Below are positions 30,940-40,282 of a stretch of 47,876 nt of DNA, in pieces (position 1 is the stretch's first letter; the number at the start of each line of letters is the position of its first letter). This DNA comes from JAJPHJ01 sp035622315 (lineage in GTDB: Bacteria; Vulcanimicrobiota; Vulcanimicrobiia; Eremiobacterales; Eremiobacteraceae). The translations under genes and the position numbers were made by a program. The DNA is taken from positions 1-47,876 of the forward strand of contig DASPVP010000036.1 in assembly GCA_035622315.1 (NCBI GenBank). Direction: 5' to 3'. Below the pieces are notes generated by a model. The model saw only the letters and a program-made list of their open reading frames with translations, did not search any database and was not told the origin of the DNA.

Positions 30940-33577
30940 CGCGAGTCAACACGGGGCTTGGCTCTGGGACCTCGATCTTTGAGAGCTGATCTTTGAGCGC
31001 GGTGATCCGATCGCCCACATCCCGGTAGTCCGGGGCGCCGGCTTGGATCTCCTCAAACGACCAAAGCGCCAGATTGAGCGATTCCTGATCGCCACGGCTT
31101 TCGTACAAGTCGGCCAGATTGTAGAGCACGTCGCGGTACTGTCCGTCGGGTTGACCCGGGATCTCGAGCGCTTTCGAGAAGTGCTGCGCCGCTTCGTCCG
31201 TGCGGCCGAGGCCACGCAGGCACAGTCCGACGCCGTTCTCCCGCAACACGCCGTACTCGGCTTCGGGCAGGGCCTCGAAGATCGTCTGCGCCTCTTTGTA
31301 GCGCTTGAGGTCCACGTACGCGAGCGCAAGGCAATAGCGTCCTGCGGCGCTCGTGCTGCCGCTGCTGACGAGTTTCTCGCACGCCTTGGCTGCGGCGGCA
31401 GCGTTGCCGCTCTCACGTAGGCGTTGTGCAGCTTCCACGAATTTCGCGTCCTGATCCGGAGCGCCATTGGCAGACGCGCGAGCCGCGCGCAACGCGTCGT
31501 CGAGACGGCCCGACGCGACAAGACCGTCGACGTCGACCTTGCCTGCTTCTGGTTTCTTCGCGGCGGCTGCGGGCGCCGTAGCTGCAGGCTTTGCGGGTGC
31601 GGCTGGCGGCGGTGGTGCCGCCGCTACCGGAGGCGCCTTCGGAGCGGCAACAGGTGCGGTTGGCGCCGGAGTGCCCGCGACCTGTGAAGCAGCTGCCGCG
31701 AACTGCGCGTCTCGTTCCACGCGCTTTTGGTCTATCTGACCGATAGCCGCTTGTGCCTGAGCCTTCTTCGCTTCGATGGCGGGCGAGAGCGCAGACAATT
31801 CCTTACGCGCCGCATCCACTTGGGTCTTCAGCTGCGCGAGCGTCGCGACCGTCGTCTTGAGCTCGGCGATACTGCCGGCCGCGGCGACGGCGTCGGCCTT
31901 GGCCGACTTCGACTCGCCGAGCACCGCTTGCAACTGCGTCTGCACCTCGTCTGCCTGCGTGCGCGCGGCGGTGATGCGCGCCATCAGCTCGCTCGCCGTC
32001 TTCTCCACTGCTCCCGCGCTGCCGGCGGCATCCGCGACGCGCTTCTGCGCGGCTTCGAGGGTGCTCGTCGCGTTGGCGATCACCGTCGCGACGCCCGACG
32101 ACTTGGCCTCGATCTCGCTGATGAACTGCGGCAGGGCTGCGAGCTTCTCGAGATTGGCGCGCGTGTCTTCGAGCTTTGCACGCAGGTCGTCGAGCGCCTT
32201 GTCCTCGGCTGCCTTCGCGGCGGTCACCTGATCGAGTTGGGCCTTGAGGGCGGCGATGCTCGACTCCACGTCGCCGCGTTGCGAGTTGAGACCTTCGAGC
32301 GCTGCTTGGGCGGCCTTGATGTCTCGCTCGATCGCGACGCGCTTCTTGTATGCCTCAGCGACCTCGGCTGTGATTGCTGCCAGCTTCGAAGTGACTTCCG
32401 ACTGCTTTTCGAGCAGCATCACTTCCGGCGGAAGATCAGTATCCATATCGCTCCCTATAACAGCCGGCTCAGCCGGTGAGGATTGAGTTGTCGTTGGTGT
32501 CGAGGTCGTTCCGTTTTGTGCGCTCGGAGCGGGCGGAGCCGGTGCGACCGGTTTCGGCGCCTGAGCAACAGGTGTGGGTGCTTGAACGGCAGCAGCCGGC
32601 GGCGGCGCCTTCTGCGGCGCAGGCACGGGCGCGGGCGCCACGGGCTTTGCCGAAGCGGCTGGCGGCGCTGGCGCGGCAACCGGCTTGGGCGCGGGCGTCG
32701 GTGCGAGGGTTCGCGGCGCGCTCGGCATAGGTGCTGCGACAGGTTTGGCGGGCGGTGGCGGCGGCGCAGCTGCAGCAGGTCGAGCCGGCGCAGCAGGTCG
32801 GGCTGCAGCCGCTTGCTTCGCTTCGGGCGCCTTCGGTTGCGGTGTTTCGACTTTGGCGAGCTCCGATTCCAAGCGGCGCGCTTCCCAGTTGTCGTCCTCG
32901 ATCTGCAGCGCGCTGTCGACAAGTGCGCGCGCCTCCTTGTATTGCATCGCGGCCATCGCGGCGCGCGCGCCTTGCAGATAGAAGCCAAGCGCATCGCCGA
33001 GCTGGTTCTTCTTGCGATACAGATTTGCCAAGCGGGTCAGGGTCGGAACGTGGTGACGATCGCGCTCTGCGATCTTCTTGTACGCAGCGATGGCCTGATC
33101 TGTTTGCCCGTCACCTTCGTACAGCACCGCAGCTTCGTACAGCGCGGGCAAGTGGCGCAAATTCGATTTGCGCAATACTTCGACAAATTTCTCGAGTGCT
33201 TGCTCGCGCTTGTTCTCGGCCAAGTCGACGCGTCCGAGCTCGAAGAGGGCGTCGTAGCTTTTCTGATCGAGCGTGTGCGCCGAGGCGAAGCTCGACCGCG
33301 CGATGGCGAGGTCGCCAGCATCGAGCGCTTTGCGGCCGGCGTCCAAGAACGTGGCGATCGCGTCGGCCGTGGCCCCGGCCGTGCCGAGCGCCTTGGCCGC
33401 ATCGAGACGCGTATTTAAAGATAGATCAGGTTGCTTCAGAAGCTGGCGGAGTGTGACCGCCGCCCCATCCATGTCGCCACGCGAAAGCTGCTCACGCGCC
33501 TTGACGACGCCAGGATTCGTCGGCTCAAGTGCTTGAGCGCCCGTAGCATTGCGCTGATTTTTGGCAATGTTTGCCAT
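30908..33577 (-). CDS. Large TPR/coiled-coil scaffold-like protein with Pro/Ala-rich linkers
   Basis: An 889-residue protein in five parts. N-terminal TPRs (about 1-230, with QTDQAIAAYKKIAERDRHHV and LGDALGFYLQGARAAM) come first. A Pro/Ala/Lys-rich linker follows (about 240-350, with PAPARPAAAAPPPPPAKPV). A long coiled coil (about 355-625) with heptad-like Ala, Leu, Glu and Lys follows. A second Pro/Ala linker (about 640-690) and C-terminal TPRs (about 695-870, for example YREALYNLADLYESRGDQ-like units) complete it. It has no signal peptide. It reminds me of FimV- or tip-like scaffolds, but I see no LysM or peptidoglycan domain. It is the first gene of a two-gene operon. The 155-bp leader has no obvious promoter; a TATTAT-like string lies near 33665 on the minus strand. 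Confidence 0.8.
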   Translation of the reverse strand: MANIAKNQRNATGAQALEPTNPGVVKAREQLSRGDMDGAAVTLRQLLKQPDLSLNTRLDAAKALGTAGATADAIATFLDAGRKALDAGDLAIARSSFASAHTLDQKSYDALFELGRVDLAENKREQALEKFVEVLRKSNLRHLPALYEAAVLYEGDGQTDQAIAAYKKIAERDRHHVPTLTRLANLYRKKNQLGDALGFYLQGARAAMAAMQYKEARALVDSALQIEDDNWEARRLESELAKVETPQPKAPEAKQAAAARPAAPARPAAAAPPPPPAKPVAAPMPSAPRTLAPTPAPKPVAAPAPPAASAKPVAPAPVPAPQKAPPPAAAVQAPTPVAQAPKPVAPAPPAPSAQNGTTSTPTTTQSSPAEPAVIGSDMDTDLPPEVMLLEKQSEVTSKLAAITAEVAEAYKKRVAIERDIKAAQAALEGLNSQRGDVESSIAALKAQLDQVTAAKAAEDKALDDLRAKLEDTRANLEKLAALPQFISEIEAKSSGVATVIANATSTLEAAQKRVADAAGSAGAVEKTASELMARITAARTQADEVQTQLQAVLGESKSAKADAVAAAGSIAELKTTVATLAQLKTQVDAARKELSALSPAIEAKKAQAQAAIGQIDQKRVERDAQFAAAASQVAGTPAPTAPVAAPKAPPVAAAPPPPAAPAKPAATAPAAAAKKPEAGKVDVDGLVASGRLDDALRAARASANGAPDQDAKFVEAAQRLRESGNAAAAAKACEKLVSSGSTSAAGRYCLALAYVDLKRYKEAQTIFEALPEAEYGVLRENGVGLCLRGLGRTDEAAQHFSKALEIPGQPDGQYRDVLYNLADLYESRGDQESLNLALWSFEEIQAGAPDYRDVGDRITALKDQLSKIEVPEPSPVLTRDGRGGRDSKF

Positions 33578-33732
33578 AGCGTCGTACCCTGAACCGGGTC
33601 GCTTTTGGGTCGAACAAGCCGGATGGGAGCTCGTCGCACCTTTTCGAGCGCGCCGTCTTTCTCATAATAGAATCGGCCGGTTGCGCCTATCCCGTTAAGG
33701 GTTATGCGGGGCCGAACGCCCGTTCGAACAGG

Positions 33733-34686
33733 CTAGGGACGAGTGAAGACGGCCTCTCGGGCGCGTTCCGACTCGAGATAACGCTCCGCCTCGATGGCGG
33801 CACGGCAGCCCATACCTGCCGCGGTGACCGCCTGCCGGTAGCGCGAATCGAAGACGTCGCCCGCGACGAACACGCCTTCCACCGTCGTATGCACGCCGTC
33901 GCTCGAGGTTATGTACCCCTTTGCATCCAGATCGAGCTGGCCCGAGAACAGCTCCGTGTTCGGCTTGTGGCCGATGGAGATGAAGACCGCGTCGCAGGGC
34001 CGTTCCTCGCTTTTCTGCGTCTTCTGATTGCGCAAGCGGACGCCGCTCACACGTCGATCTCCCAGGATGTCCTCTACCGTGGTATCCCAGATGAAGGATA
34101 TCTTCGGGTGCTCCATGGCTCGCTGTTGCATAATCTTCGAAGCCCGGAGCTGGTCTCGGCGATGGACAACCGTGACGCTACGGCCGAAACGCGTCAAGAA
34201 GAGCGCCTCCTCGAGCGCCGTGTCACCACCCCCGATGACGTAGATGTCCTTATCTTTGAAAAAGGCGCCGTCGCAGGTGGCGCAACTCGACACCCCTCTT
34301 CCCCGCAAGGCCGTCTCGCTGTCAAGACCGAGCCAAAGCGCCGACGCCCCGGTCGCGGCGATCACGCAGTGCGCCCGGTACTCAACGTCCTCCACCCATA
34401 CGCGGTGGATCGGATGCGACAGCTCCACGCGGGTGACGTCGACGTTATGGATCTGGGCGCCGAATCGCTCGGCTTGCCCCCGAAACTTCTCCATCAGTTC
34501 GGGGCCTTGGATCCCATCGACGAACCCGGGATAGTTCTCGACATCCGTCGTCAGCATCAATTGGCCGCCGTACTGTCCGCCCGCGAACACGATCGGGGCG
34601 AGATCGGCTCGCGCCGCGTAGATAGCCGCGGTGAGACCCGCCGGCCCGGAGCCGATGATGACAAGTTTGTGCACGCTCTCGCTCAT
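33733..34686 (-). CDS. trxB: Thioredoxin-disulfide reductase
   Basis: A 317-residue TrxB. FAD binding is by KLVIIGSGPAGLTAAIYAAR at the N-terminus and GVFVAGDVFDSRYRQAVTAA near the C-terminus. The NADPH domain has IYVIGGGDTALEEALFLTRF. The redox pair is C135-x-x-C138 in SCATCDGAFF. The enzyme reduces thioredoxin with NADPH. AGGAAG stands before the ATG. It diverges from cysK with 88 bases between the starts. The full-length protein makes a useful comparison for the 187-residue FAD-only relative at 14119-14682. Confidence 0.95.
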   Translation of the reverse strand: MSESVHKLVIIGSGPAGLTAAIYAARADLAPIVFAGGQYGGQLMLTTDVENYPGFVDGIQGPELMEKFRGQAERFGAQIHNVDVTRVELSHPIHRVWVEDVEYRAHCVIAATGASALWLGLDSETALRGRGVSSCATCDGAFFKDKDIYVIGGGDTALEEALFLTRFGRSVTVVHRRDQLRASKIMQQRAMEHPKISFIWDTTVEDILGDRRVSGVRLRNQKTQKSEERPCDAVFISIGHKPNTELFSGQLDLDAKGYITSSDGVHTTVEGVFVAGDVFDSRYRQAVTAAGMGCRAAIEAERYLESERAREAVFTRP

Positions 34687-34774
34687 GTCGCTTCCTATAT
34701 TCTGTCGTTTTTCTCACGAGCCCCTGTGCCGCGGCAAGAACGCTGCGCCGTTCCTCGAAACCCCGAAGTCTTCC

Positions 34775-35779
34775 ATGCAAACCGTTCAGCCCTACCCCGA
34801 TCTCTTCGAAGCGATCGGCAACACTCCGCTCATCAAGCTGCGCAACCTGTCTGCCGCTATCGATCGCACGATCCTCGGCAAGGCGGAGTTCTTGAATCCC
34901 GGTGGATCCGTCAAGGACCGCGCCGCGAAGTTCATCATCCTCGACGCCGAAAAGACGGGCCGTTTGGCGCCCGGCGGGACCGTCGTCGAGGGTACGGCCG
35001 GCAATACCGGCATTGCGCTCACCATGCTCGGCAACGCCCGGGGCTATCGCACGATCATCGTGACGCCGGACGACCAGTCAGCCGAAAAGATCGAGTTGCT
35101 CACGATCTTGGGCGCCGACGTGCGCCTCGTGCCGGCGGTCGCGTTCCAGAACCCAGACAATTACTATCATGTGGCCGCGCGAATCGCAGCCGAAACACCG
35201 GGCGCGATCTGGTCGGATCAATTCAACAACCTGGCAAACGCCAAAGGGCACTACGAGACCACCGGACCAGAGATTTGGTCGGCGTGCGCCGGCCGTATCG
35301 ACGCCTTCGTGACCTCCGCCGGCACGGGCGGAACCTTCGCCGGCGTGTCGGCCGCGCTCAAAGAGCGCGACTCGCGCGTGCGCACCGTCCTCGCAGACCC
35401 GATGGGCTCCGCGCTTTTCTCGTTCGTCAAGCACGGCACGCTTGACGTCGAGGGCGATTCGGTGAGCGAAGGGATCGGCATCAAGCGAGTGACCGAAAAT
35501 TTCCGCACTGCCGTGGCGGACGACGCCATCCGCATCGACGACGCCACCATGGTCGAGATGGCGTACTACTTGATCCGCGCCGAGGGTCTCATGCTCGGCG
35601 GATCGGCCGCCCTCAACGTCGCCGCCGCCGCGCGTATCGCGCGCACGTTACCCGCGCAGAGCACCGTTGTCACCGTGCTGTGCGATGGCGGCGGCCGTTA
35701 TCTATCGCGCTTGTACAACCCGGTATGGCTTGCGGAGAACGGTCTCGTTCCCAAGCAAGAAGGGTTGACTTTCCTCTAA
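34775..35779 (+). CDS. cysK: Cysteine synthase A (O-acetylserine sulfhydrylase)
   Basis: A 334-residue PLP enzyme of fold type II. The PLP Lys is K47 in NPGGSVKDRAAKF and the phosphate loop follows in TSAGTGGTFAGV. The substrate loop reads VEGTAGNTGIAL, the GTAGNTG variant of the commoner PTSGNTG. It makes cysteine from O-acetylserine and sulfide. The frame is open upstream to 34631, but that region overlaps the divergent trxB; ATG 34775 gives the standard N-terminus (DLFEAIGNTPLIKL). The ribosome-binding site is weak. A cystathionine beta-synthase-like or O-phosphoserine-using role cannot be ruled out by sequence alone. Confidence 0.93.
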   Translation: MQTVQPYPDLFEAIGNTPLIKLRNLSAAIDRTILGKAEFLNPGGSVKDRAAKFIILDAEKTGRLAPGGTVVEGTAGNTGIALTMLGNARGYRTIIVTPDDQSAEKIELLTILGADVRLVPAVAFQNPDNYYHVAARIAAETPGAIWSDQFNNLANAKGHYETTGPEIWSACAGRIDAFVTSAGTGGTFAGVSAALKERDSRVRTVLADPMGSALFSFVKHGTLDVEGDSVSEGIGIKRVTENFRTAVADDAIRIDDATMVEMAYYLIRAEGLMLGGSAALNVAAAARIARTLPAQSTVVTVLCDGGGRYLSRLYNPVWLAENGLVPKQEGLTFL

Positions 35780-35876
35780 AGCAGCGCTGACGCAAACGTA
35801 GGTTTTGCGGGCGCCCGCGCCAAACTCGGCGCTTGGGACAAATTTCACAAGCTCGCAGCGCATCAAAAGGACCGTC

Positions 35877-36236
35877 GTGCAAGCTTCACCCTGGACCGTC
35901 ATCGCCATCTATTTCGTCGTGGCGCTCGTCGTCGCCGGGATCATCTCCGTCGTCCCCGGGATTTTCACCCGCAAGCGGCCCACCCGCGAGAAGCTCGAGC
36001 CCTACGAGTGCGGCGTGCCGCCAACCTCGGAGCTGGCCGGCCGGTTCCCGATCAGGTTCTATCTCGTGGCGATGCTGTTCGTCGTCTTCGACGTGGAGAC
36101 GGCTTCCTTTTATCCATGGGCCGTGCGGCTGCGGGAACTCGGCCTCTTCGGGTTCACCGAGATGCTGACGTTCATCATCATCCTCGGCATCGGTTACGCT
36201 TATGTGTGGAAGAAGGGCGGCTTCTCGTGGCGCTAG
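35877..36236 (+). CDS. nuoA: NADH-quinone oxidoreductase subunit A
   Basis: A 119-residue membrane subunit with three hydrophobic helices and the NuoA/ND3 signature (KLEPYECGVPPTSELAGRFP, then RFYLVAMLFVVFDVETASFY with the conserved FDVE). It sits at the junction of the quinone cavity and the membrane arm. GTG at 35877 follows AAGGA by 5 bases; the frame is open further up but carries no homology. It is the first gene of the complex I operon. The 97-bp gap from cysK should contain the operon promoter, though I cannot point to clear boxes. Confidence 0.95.
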   Translation: MQASPWTVIAIYFVVALVVAGIISVVPGIFTRKRPTREKLEPYECGVPPTSELAGRFPIRFYLVAMLFVVFDVETASFYPWAVRLRELGLFGFTEMLTFIIILGIGYAYVWKKGGFSWR

Positions 36237-36709
36237 GCGAGAACCAACCCTTCGTCGTCACCAAACTCGATGATTTCTTGAAATGGGCGCAGTCGTCTGC
36301 AATCTGGCCCATGACCATGGGGCTTGCCTGCTGCGCGATCGAGATGATGAGCATGGTCTCGCCCAAGTACGACACCGCTCGCTTTGGCGCGGAAGTGTTC
36401 CGCTCGTCGCCGCGGCAGGCGGACCTCATGATCGTGTCGGGTCGCGTCTCAAACAAGATGGCGCCGGTCCTGCGGCAGCTGTACGAGCAGATGCCCGATC
36501 CGAAATGGGTCATCTCGATGGGCGCGTGCGCGTCCAGCGGCGGCATCTTCGACAACTACGCGATCACGCCGGCCGATACGTTCTTGCCGATCGACATCTA
36601 CGTCCCCGGCTGTCCGCCGAGCCCGGATGCGCTCATCTACGCGCTCATGCAGCTGCGACGCGAGATACAAGCGGGGAGCAAAGCCAAGGTCTTATCCACG
36701 AATGCCTGA
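36227..36709 (+). CDS. nuoB: NADH-quinone oxidoreductase subunit B
   Basis: A 160-residue peripheral subunit that holds cluster N2. The four ligand cysteines are visible as the tandem pair in MGLACCAIEMM, one in MGACASSGG and one in VPGCPPSPDAL. N2 hands electrons to quinone. The GTG at 36227 overlaps the nuoA stop by 10 bases, which gives coupled translation; the frame is open upstream inside nuoA but without homology. Length and motifs are ordinary. Confidence 0.96.
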   Translation: MALGENQPFVVTKLDDFLKWAQSSAIWPMTMGLACCAIEMMSMVSPKYDTARFGAEVFRSSPRQADLMIVSGRVSNKMAPVLRQLYEQMPDPKWVISMGACASSGGIFDNYAITPADTFLPIDIYVPGCPPSPDALIYALMQLRREIQAGSKAKVLSTNA

Positions 36710-37265
36710 GAGCGTCAAACCACATCCCGAGCGCGCGGCGCTTGTCCCCGTCGTCGAGGCGCTCGCGAACGCGGCGGGAGCAGCCTTGCTCGAGGTGGTG
36801 GCCGAGAACGACATGGACGAGATCGCTTTGCGACCAGAGGGGTTGCTCGCCGTCATCGACGTCGCGCGGCGCAGCGGTTTCAACCTTCTGCTCGATATCG
36901 GCGGCACGGATCATCATCCGCTCCAACCGCGCTTTGAGATCTCGTATCACCTCACGATGATCCCGGTCGGGAACGCCGTAGGCAAGTTGGAAGCGCCTCG
37001 CATCCGGCTGCGGGTCTTCTGCCACGGTGAGGATCCCACGGTGCCGTCGCTCACGCATCTGTGGCCGAGCGCCGACTGGCCCGAGCGAGAGATCTTCGAC
37101 CTGTTCGGCATACGCTTTGCGGGCCACCCGGATCTGCGCCGGCTGCTCAACCCGGACGATTTTGTGGGCTACCCTTTGCGCAAGGACTTCCCGCTGCGCG
37201 GGCTCGAGCGGCGCTTCGTGCCCGGTGGGCGTGCGGGCGCGGTACCTCCGGTCAAAGAGTCGTGA
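36702..37265 (+). CDS. nuoC: NADH-quinone oxidoreductase subunit C
   Basis: A 187-residue peripheral subunit of the 30-kDa family. The signature WPSADWPEREIFDLFGIRFAG is present and is followed by HPDLRRLLNPDDFVGYPLRKDFPL. It shapes the hydrophilic arm near NuoD. ATG 36702 overlaps the nuoB stop by 8 bases. It is a separate gene from nuoD, unlike the fused nuoCD of enterobacteria. Confidence 0.95.
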   Translation: MPESVKPHPERAALVPVVEALANAAGAALLEVVAENDMDEIALRPEGLLAVIDVARRSGFNLLLDIGGTDHHPLQPRFEISYHLTMIPVGNAVGKLEAPRIRLRVFCHGEDPTVPSLTHLWPSADWPEREIFDLFGIRFAGHPDLRRLLNPDDFVGYPLRKDFPLRGLERRFVPGGRAGAVPPVKES

Positions 37266-38494
37266 GCACGGTCGATCTGCGCGCGTATCGCGACAACCCG
37301 GACGTGCAGCTCTTCCCAGGTGACGAGCGCGACACGCTGATCCTCTCCATGGGTCCGCAGCATCCGAGCACCCACGGCGTGCTTCGCGTGATGCTGCGCC
37401 TGGACGGCGAGACGGTGGTGACGGCCGAACCCGAGATCGGCTACTTGCACACCGGCATCGAGAAGCAGGCGGAGAACCTTTTCTGGCAGCAAGCCGTCAC
37501 GGTCGTCGACCGCGCCGACTATCTCGCCCCCCTCTCCAACAGCTTGTGCTACGTCCTGGCGGCGGAGCAACTGCTCGGCATCGAAAACATTCCGGCACGC
37601 GCGCGCGTGCTGCGCGTCATGTTCACGGAGCTGACGCGCATCGCGAGCCATCTGGTCTGGCTCGGCACGCACTGCCTGGATCTCGGCGCGCAATCCATCT
37701 TCTTCTACGCGTTCGAGATGCGCGAGCGGATCTTGTCGATCATGGAGTTCGTCACGGGCGCGCGCATGCACCAGTCATGGTTCCGCATCGGCGGTCTGGC
37801 GATCGACGTCCCAGTCGGCTTCCTCGACAAGATGGACGATTTTATCGAGCGCTTCCCGGAGCGTCTTGCGGACATGCGCGCGATCGTCGAGCGCAACGTG
37901 ATCATCGTCGACCGGCTCGTGGGTGTTGGCAAAGTGAGCCAGGAAGAGGCGATCGCTTGGGGTCTGACCGGCCCGCCGCTGCGCGCGACCGGCATCCCGT
38001 ACGATATCCGGCGCGTCCATCCGTACAGCGACTACGAGAGCTACGACTTCGACGTGCCGACGCAGACCGCGGGCGACTGCTACGCGCGTTTCCTCGTGCG
38101 CCTGGCCGAGCTGTACCAGTCCTGGCGCATCATCAAACAGGCGCGCGATCGGTTCCCGGGAGGCCCGGTGACGATCGACGATCGTAAGATCGTGCCGCCG
38201 GCCAAAACAGAGATCCAGCACTCGATGGAGGCGCTCATCCATCATTTCAAACTGGTCTCGTCGGGCTTCAACGTTCCCGAGGGGCACGTCTATCAAGCAG
38301 TCGAGAGCCCACGCGGCGAGATGGGCATGTACGTCACGAGCGCGGGCGGCAACAAGCCGTGGCGCGTGCGCTGGCGGCCGCCTTCTTTCTACCACACCCA
38401 AGCGCTCAAGCGTCTCGCGCCTGGAAACCTGATCGCGGACGTCGTGGCGATCATAGGCAGCCTCGACCCCGTCTTCGGAGACGTCGACCGATGA
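37262..38494 (+). CDS. nuoD: NADH-quinone oxidoreductase subunit D
   Basis: A 410-residue 49-kDa subunit that forms the quinone site with NuoB. Typical segments are MGPQHPSTHGVLRVMLRLDG, PEIGYLHTGIEKQAENLFW and the C-terminal SLDPVFGDVDR, with the conserved His of the HPSTHG loop. The GTG at 37262 overlaps the nuoC stop as GTGA. The frame is open upstream in nuoC but the homology begins here. Confidence 0.96.
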   Translation: MSTVDLRAYRDNPDVQLFPGDERDTLILSMGPQHPSTHGVLRVMLRLDGETVVTAEPEIGYLHTGIEKQAENLFWQQAVTVVDRADYLAPLSNSLCYVLAAEQLLGIENIPARARVLRVMFTELTRIASHLVWLGTHCLDLGAQSIFFYAFEMRERILSIMEFVTGARMHQSWFRIGGLAIDVPVGFLDKMDDFIERFPERLADMRAIVERNVIIVDRLVGVGKVSQEEAIAWGLTGPPLRATGIPYDIRRVHPYSDYESYDFDVPTQTAGDCYARFLVRLAELYQSWRIIKQARDRFPGGPVTIDDRKIVPPAKTEIQHSMEALIHHFKLVSSGFNVPEGHVYQAVESPRGEMGMYVTSAGGNKPWRVRWRPPSFYHTQALKRLAPGNLIADVVAIIGSLDPVFGDVDR

Positions 38495-38985
38495 CACCTG
38501 AGCGACGCGAGCGCGCGGCGGAGCTGTGCGCCCGTTACCCGCAGCCGCAGTCTGCGCTGGTCCCGTTCTTGCAGTTCTGTCAAGGGCAAGATGGTTACGT
38601 GACCGATCAAGCGCTCGACGACGGAGCCGAGATGGCGGGCATCACGCCTGCTGAGGCACGCTCGATCGCGTCATTCTACTCGCTGCTCTTCCAGAAGCCC
38701 GCGGGCAAGCACATCGTCCAGGTCTGCCGCACGCTCTCGTGCATGCTGCGGGGCGCCGACGAGCTGCAATCACACGCACGCGCGCGTCTGGGACTGCGCA
38801 ACGGCGAGACGAGCGCCGACGGCAAGTTCACCTATGAAGAAGTCGAGTGTTTGGCGGCGTGCGACCGCGCGCCATGCCTGCAGCACAATTTGGAATTCCA
38901 TTACGACGTGACGCCGGCCGAGTTCGACCGGCTGCTCGAGCTGTGGCGCGCGAGCGATCCGCAGACGAGCATGCCGGCGGAGTAG
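38491..38985 (+). CDS. nuoE: NADH-quinone oxidoreductase subunit E
   Basis: A 164-residue 24-kDa subunit with a thioredoxin-like [2Fe-2S] domain. Ligands are the Cys pair of CRTLSC and the pair in ECLAACDRAPC. The N-terminal helical part (QSALVPFLQFCQGQDGYVTD) is standard. It carries cluster N1a next to NuoF. ATG 38491 overlaps the nuoD stop as ATGA. Confidence 0.95.
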   Translation: MTPERRERAAELCARYPQPQSALVPFLQFCQGQDGYVTDQALDDGAEMAGITPAEARSIASFYSLLFQKPAGKHIVQVCRTLSCMLRGADELQSHARARLGLRNGETSADGKFTYEEVECLAACDRAPCLQHNLEFHYDVTPAEFDRLLELWRASDPQTSMPAE

Positions 38986-38989
38986 CGCG

Positions 38990-40282
38990 ATGCCAGCTTT
39001 CGAACCCGTCTTGACCCGCGGCATCGGCGAGATCGATCTCACCGACATCGAGAACTACCGCAACAGCGGCGGTTTTGCGGCGCTCGAAAAAGCCTTGCGC
39101 CAGATGACGCCCGAGGCGGTCGCCTCAGAGGTGAGCGCATCGAACCTGCGCGGCCGCGGCGGCGCAGGGTTCCCCACCGGCAAGAAGTGGAGCTTCCTCC
39201 CGAACGATGGGCGTCCGCGCTATTTGGTCTGCAATTGCGACGAGGCGGAGCCAGGGACGTTCAAGGACCACATGCTCCTCGAGGCCACGCCGTTCTCCAT
39301 CATCGAGGGGCTCATCATCTCCGCATATGCGATCCGCGCTGAGAAGATCTTCATGTACATCCGCGGCGAGTTCTTGGCCGGCTATCGCATCTTCAAGCAG
39401 GCGCTCGAGCAAGCCACGCTCGCAGGTTACGTCGGCCGCCGCATATTGGGCACCGATTTCTCCATGGACATCGTCATGCATCGCGGCGCGGGCGCGTACA
39501 TCTGCGGCGAAGAGACGGCCATGCTCGAATCCATCGAGGGCAAGCGCGGGGAACCGCGCCTCAAGCCGCCCTTCCCCGCAAACGCCGGGTTGTACGGCAT
39601 GCCGACCGTGGTCAACAACGTCGAGACGGTGTGCTGCGTGCCGCCCATCCTGACCCGCGGAGCAGCGTGGTTCGCTTCCATCGGCCCACCTAAGTGCCCC
39701 GGGCCGAAGATCATCAGCGTGAGCGGTCACGTCCGCAAGCCCGGCAACTACGAGGTGCCGATGGGCATCAGCGCGCGCGAACTGCTCGAGGACTACGCGG
39801 GCGGGCTTTTGCCCGGACGCACGCTCAAAGCGATCCAGCCCGGCGGCGGGTCCTCTGCCGCCATCTTCCCTGAGGACCTCGACACCGGCATCGACTTCGA
39901 CTCGCTGGCCGCGAAGAAGACCATGCTGGGCTCAGGCGGCTTTGTCGTCATGGACGACACGACGTGCATGGTACGCGCGTCGCAAACGCTCGTCCGGTTC
40001 TTCGAGCACGAATCGTGCGGGCAATGCACACCGTGCCGCGAAGGCGGACAGTGGGTCGCGCGCATGGTCTCGCGCCTCGAAGCTGGCGAAGGATCGCAAT
40101 CCGACTTGCGCGTGCTGCAGACGATCAACAACACCATCACCGGCACGAACCTGTGCCCGCTCGGCGACTCGATCATGCCGTTCTTATCATCCGTGTTGCG
40201 ACGCTTCCCCGAGGAGTTCGAGGCGCACGTGCGCCTAGGCGCTTGCCCGCTGCGAGCGGTCGCGCTGGGAGCTGCGAGTTAG
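38990..40282 (+). CDS. nuoF: NADH-quinone oxidoreductase subunit F
   Basis: A 430-residue 51-kDa subunit binding NADH, FMN and cluster N3. The dinucleotide-binding segment is LRGRGGAGFPTGKKW and the FMN region holds CNCDEAEPGTFKD and YICGEETAMLESIEGKRG. The Fe-S cysteines are three in ESCGQCTPCREG and one in TNLCPLGDS. It is the point where NADH electrons enter complex I. It starts 4 bases after nuoE and ends exactly where nuoG begins. Confidence 0.96.
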   Translation: MPAFEPVLTRGIGEIDLTDIENYRNSGGFAALEKALRQMTPEAVASEVSASNLRGRGGAGFPTGKKWSFLPNDGRPRYLVCNCDEAEPGTFKDHMLLEATPFSIIEGLIISAYAIRAEKIFMYIRGEFLAGYRIFKQALEQATLAGYVGRRILGTDFSMDIVMHRGAGAYICGEETAMLESIEGKRGEPRLKPPFPANAGLYGMPTVVNNVETVCCVPPILTRGAAWFASIGPPKCPGPKIISVSGHVRKPGNYEVPMGISARELLEDYAGGLLPGRTLKAIQPGGGSSAAIFPEDLDTGIDFDSLAAKKTMLGSGGFVVMDDTTCMVRASQTLVRFFEHESCGQCTPCREGGQWVARMVSRLEAGEGSQSDLRVLQTINNTITGTNLCPLGDSIMPFLSSVLRRFPEEFEAHVRLGACPLRAVALGAAS

